Position numbers and translations under genes: made by a program. Of a stretch of 64,000 nucleotides of DNA, positions 62,540 to 64,000 are shown piece after piece. Every line of letters starts with the position of its first letter. The first letter of the stretch is position 1. Source of the stretch: Acidobacteriota bacterium (GTDB lineage Bacteria; Acidobacteriota; Terriglobia; Bryobacterales; Bryobacteraceae); contig JACTMJ010000018.1 of the NCBI GenBank assembly GCA_014584705.1, forward strand, positions 62,001 through 126,000. The letters are read 5' to 3'. The notes under the pieces were generated by a model. It saw only the letters and a list, made by a program, of their open reading frames with translations, was not told the origin of the DNA and made no database searches.

Positions 62540-63481
62540 CTCGTCCACCACTTCCCGCGCTGCCTGCCTTGCTTCCTCCACCGCGCCCGGCTCAAAGCTG
62601 ATCGCGCCCACTCGCGGATGGCCGCCGCCCCCGTAGCGTTCGCAGATCGACGCGAGATTGTGCGTAATCGGTTTCGGAGACCATGGGCTGCTTCCAACGG
62701 AAACCTTGGTGCGATGCAGCGGCGTACTCACGGAGACCGTGTAAGCCGCCTTCGGAAAGAGGTAGTACGGAATGAACTTGTTGTAAGCGACGATGTCTTC
62801 GCCCGCGATATCGAAATACACAACGCCGTCTTCGAGCACCGCGCGCTCCCGAATCAACTCCATGGACCGGAGATGGGTTTCGTAGAGCGGCTTATACAGA
62901 GCGGCAATCTCCGGCTGCTTCATGATCTCTTCGAAGCTCAGCGTGCGCATCCATCCGATGATCCGGTGCATCAGATCCGGGCTCTTGCTGCCTTCGATCA
63001 CCAGCACCAGTTGCAGGGCGGGTTCGGTCAACTCGACGGCGAACTTGGCGCTGGGGTAGTCCGCGCTATCGACGATTTCCGCCCACCGCACCAGATCGTC
63101 GAGCGCGGCGGAGTGATAGCCGAAGCGGCTGCCGGCAATGGAGGCGATGTATCCGCAGCAGGACTTGAACGCGGGGTCCAGAAACTTCTTTCCGCTTGTA
63201 TCCCGCTGAAAATGGAGTTCATCTTCCGGTGTCAAAAACGCGCTTTGGTGATGGTCAAACCACCAGGTCAATTTGTCCGTGGCGCAATACTTGAAATCGA
63301 CGATTGCGTTTACGTCCCCGTCAAACAGGTCTTCCGTGAAGATATTGCTAGCTTTGTGTGCCATTCCGGTATAGGCGAAGCGGGCCTCCGGATGGAACTT
63401 CTCTTTCAGGAAGTTGCTGAAAAAGGCGGCGGAAGCCGCTCCGTCAAAGCAATGGTCGTGATAGAGCACTCGGACAAGCAT
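62525..63481 (-). CDS. DHH-family phosphoesterase
   Basis: The 318-residue protein has DHH-type motifs: YHDHCFDGAASA (residues 7-18, HxDxDG-like), AIVDFKYC, the DHH in WFDHHQSAF, and the DHHA1 glycine motif RYGGGGHPRVGA near 285. Related enzymes cleave oligoribonucleotides, pAp or cyclic dinucleotides. A role in c-di-nucleotide or nanoRNA turnover is possible. Start is the ATG at 63481. Confidence 0.88.
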   Translation of the reverse strand: MLVRVLYHDHCFDGAASAAFFSNFLKEKFHPEARFAYTGMAHKASNIFTEDLFDGDVNAIVDFKYCATDKLTWWFDHHQSAFLTPEDELHFQRDTSGKKFLDPAFKSCCGYIASIAGSRFGYHSAALDDLVRWAEIVDSADYPSAKFAVELTEPALQLVLVIEGSKSPDLMHRIIGWMRTLSFEEIMKQPEIAALYKPLYETHLRSMELIRERAVLEDGVVYFDIAGEDIVAYNKFIPYYLFPKAAYTVSVSTPLHRTKVSVGSSPWSPKPITHNLASICERYGGGGHPRVGAISFEPGAVEEARQAAREVVDELRRD

Positions 63482-63683
63482 ACGTTGCTACTCTGGAAAA
63501 CCTATAAGAATCTCCTAAATCGCCTAGGAAAGCAAGTTGCATTTCCCGCGAGGCCGTTGGCGTGGGCTCGGCACGTCTCCGGAAGCCCGGGTTTACGGCC
63601 CTCCGCACAGCGAACGGCAAGGGAGCGCCAGGCGGATTGAGCAGCGCCGCCGCTGAAACTTACAATGAAAGTGCAACCGCGAT

Positions 63684-64000
63684 ATGTACGGAAATAGTAG
63701 CGGTACCGATTCGGCGGAGTTCCATCGCGAAAAATTCGCGATGTACCTTTCGCTGTCGGTGGGCGTGCTCTTGCTGGTGCTCAAGCTGGGCGCTTACTGG
63801 ATCACCTCCTCGGCGGCCATTTTTTCCGACGCTGCTGAGTCCGTGATCCACGTCGTCGCCGTCGCCTTCGCCGTCTTCAGCCTTCATCTGAGCTATCGCC
63901 CTCCCAACTCCCGGTTTCACTACGGCTATGAGAAGATTGCGTTCTTTTCCGCCGGAGTCGAAGGGGGGCTGATTTCTCTCGCGGCGATCACCATTCTTGC
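63684..64000 (+). CDS. Cation diffusion facilitator transporter, N-terminal part (runs off the window)
   Basis: The first 105 codons are present. After a 20-residue tail comes TM1 (LSLSVGVLLLVLKLGAYWIT) and then TM2 with the metal-site motif AIFSDAAESVIHVVAVAF (S-D-x-x-x-S-x-x-H). A cytoplasmic FHYGYEKIAFFSAG loop follows. It is a normal CDF exporter start. The ATG at 63684 is chosen because upstream bases contain no other in-frame start. Divergent from the DHH gene. Confidence 0.85.
   Translation, partial: MYGNSSGTDSAEFHREKFAMYLSLSVGVLLLVLKLGAYWITSSAAIFSDAAESVIHVVAVAFAVFSLHLSYRPPNSRFHYGYEKIAFFSAGVEGGLISLAAITIL

Noticed and set aside
1..64000. tRNA, rRNA, CRISPR arrays, insertion sequences or prophage genes
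   Set aside because: No T-loop-like conserved stretches, no regular direct repeats and no transposase or phage proteins were found; XerD here fits the chromosome-dimer type rather than a phage integrase.

Overview
The window is a chromosomal segment with high G+C, about 60% by eye. It most resembles an Acidobacteriota genome of the Bryobacterales/Solibacter type. That assignment is an inference from gene content: a large Oar-like TonB-dependent receptor with an N-terminal carboxypeptidase-regulatory domain, several Tat-exported Gfo/Idh/MocA oxidoreductases, a PmoA-like (DUF6807) protein, a GDSL plus DUF1080 fusion, and many small ECF-sigma/anti-sigma modules. I see no prophage, insertion sequence, tRNA, rRNA or CRISPR array. 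Nearly all of the sequence is coding and short 3' overlaps between genes are common.

Layout. 1-4 kb: the start of an oxidoreductase, then a tight minus-strand operon mazG - GNAT acyltransferase - NSAR/OSBS enolase-superfamily enzyme - EamA transporter, with every junction a 4-base overlap. 4-10.7 kb: a membrane glycosyltransferase, a phospholipid N-methyltransferase-like enzyme, an A+T-rich gap, a WbuC cupin, and an ECF sigma / anti-sigma / exported proline-rich protein set. 10.8-16.6 kb: pyrR-pyrB-pyrC followed by a UPF0182 membrane protein. 16.6-20.2 kb: a response regulator, mscL, a PAS-GGDEF diguanylate cyclase, a GNAT enzyme and an SDR. 20.2-25.8 kb: a lipoprotein with HExxH, an exported unknown, a DUF362 protein and an orphan efflux adaptor.

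26-33 kb: a 2H phosphoesterase, XerD, a CCA-adding-enzyme homologue with altered catalytic carboxylates, a pair of four-helix half-transporters, a class V aminotransferase fold enzyme and an M48 protease. 33-45.5 kb: a carbohydrate-oriented region (Gfo/Idh/MocA plus PmoA, oligogalacturonate-lyase-like propeller, SusC/Oar-like receptor, second Gfo/Idh/MocA plus an alpha-toroid fusion protein), then a RES-like protein and an LD-carboxypeptidase. 45.7-51.3 kb: DinB, two PrxQ/Bcp peroxiredoxins, argH-argR, a decayed HigB-HigA toxin-antitoxin locus and gap. 51.3-55.7 kb: a second ECF sigma / anti-sigma / Spy-like operon, an A-type Fe-S carrier, a proline iminopeptidase and an unknown. 55.9-64 kb: an esterase/glycosidase fusion, an alpha/beta esterase, manA, two CDF metal transporters, a GH5 glycosidase and a DHH phosphoesterase.

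No single large novel system stands out. The observations I would follow first are the altered catalytic residues in the CCA-adding homologue, the relic HigB toxin beside an intact antitoxin, the overlapping NSAR operon, and the solitary RES-like protein.
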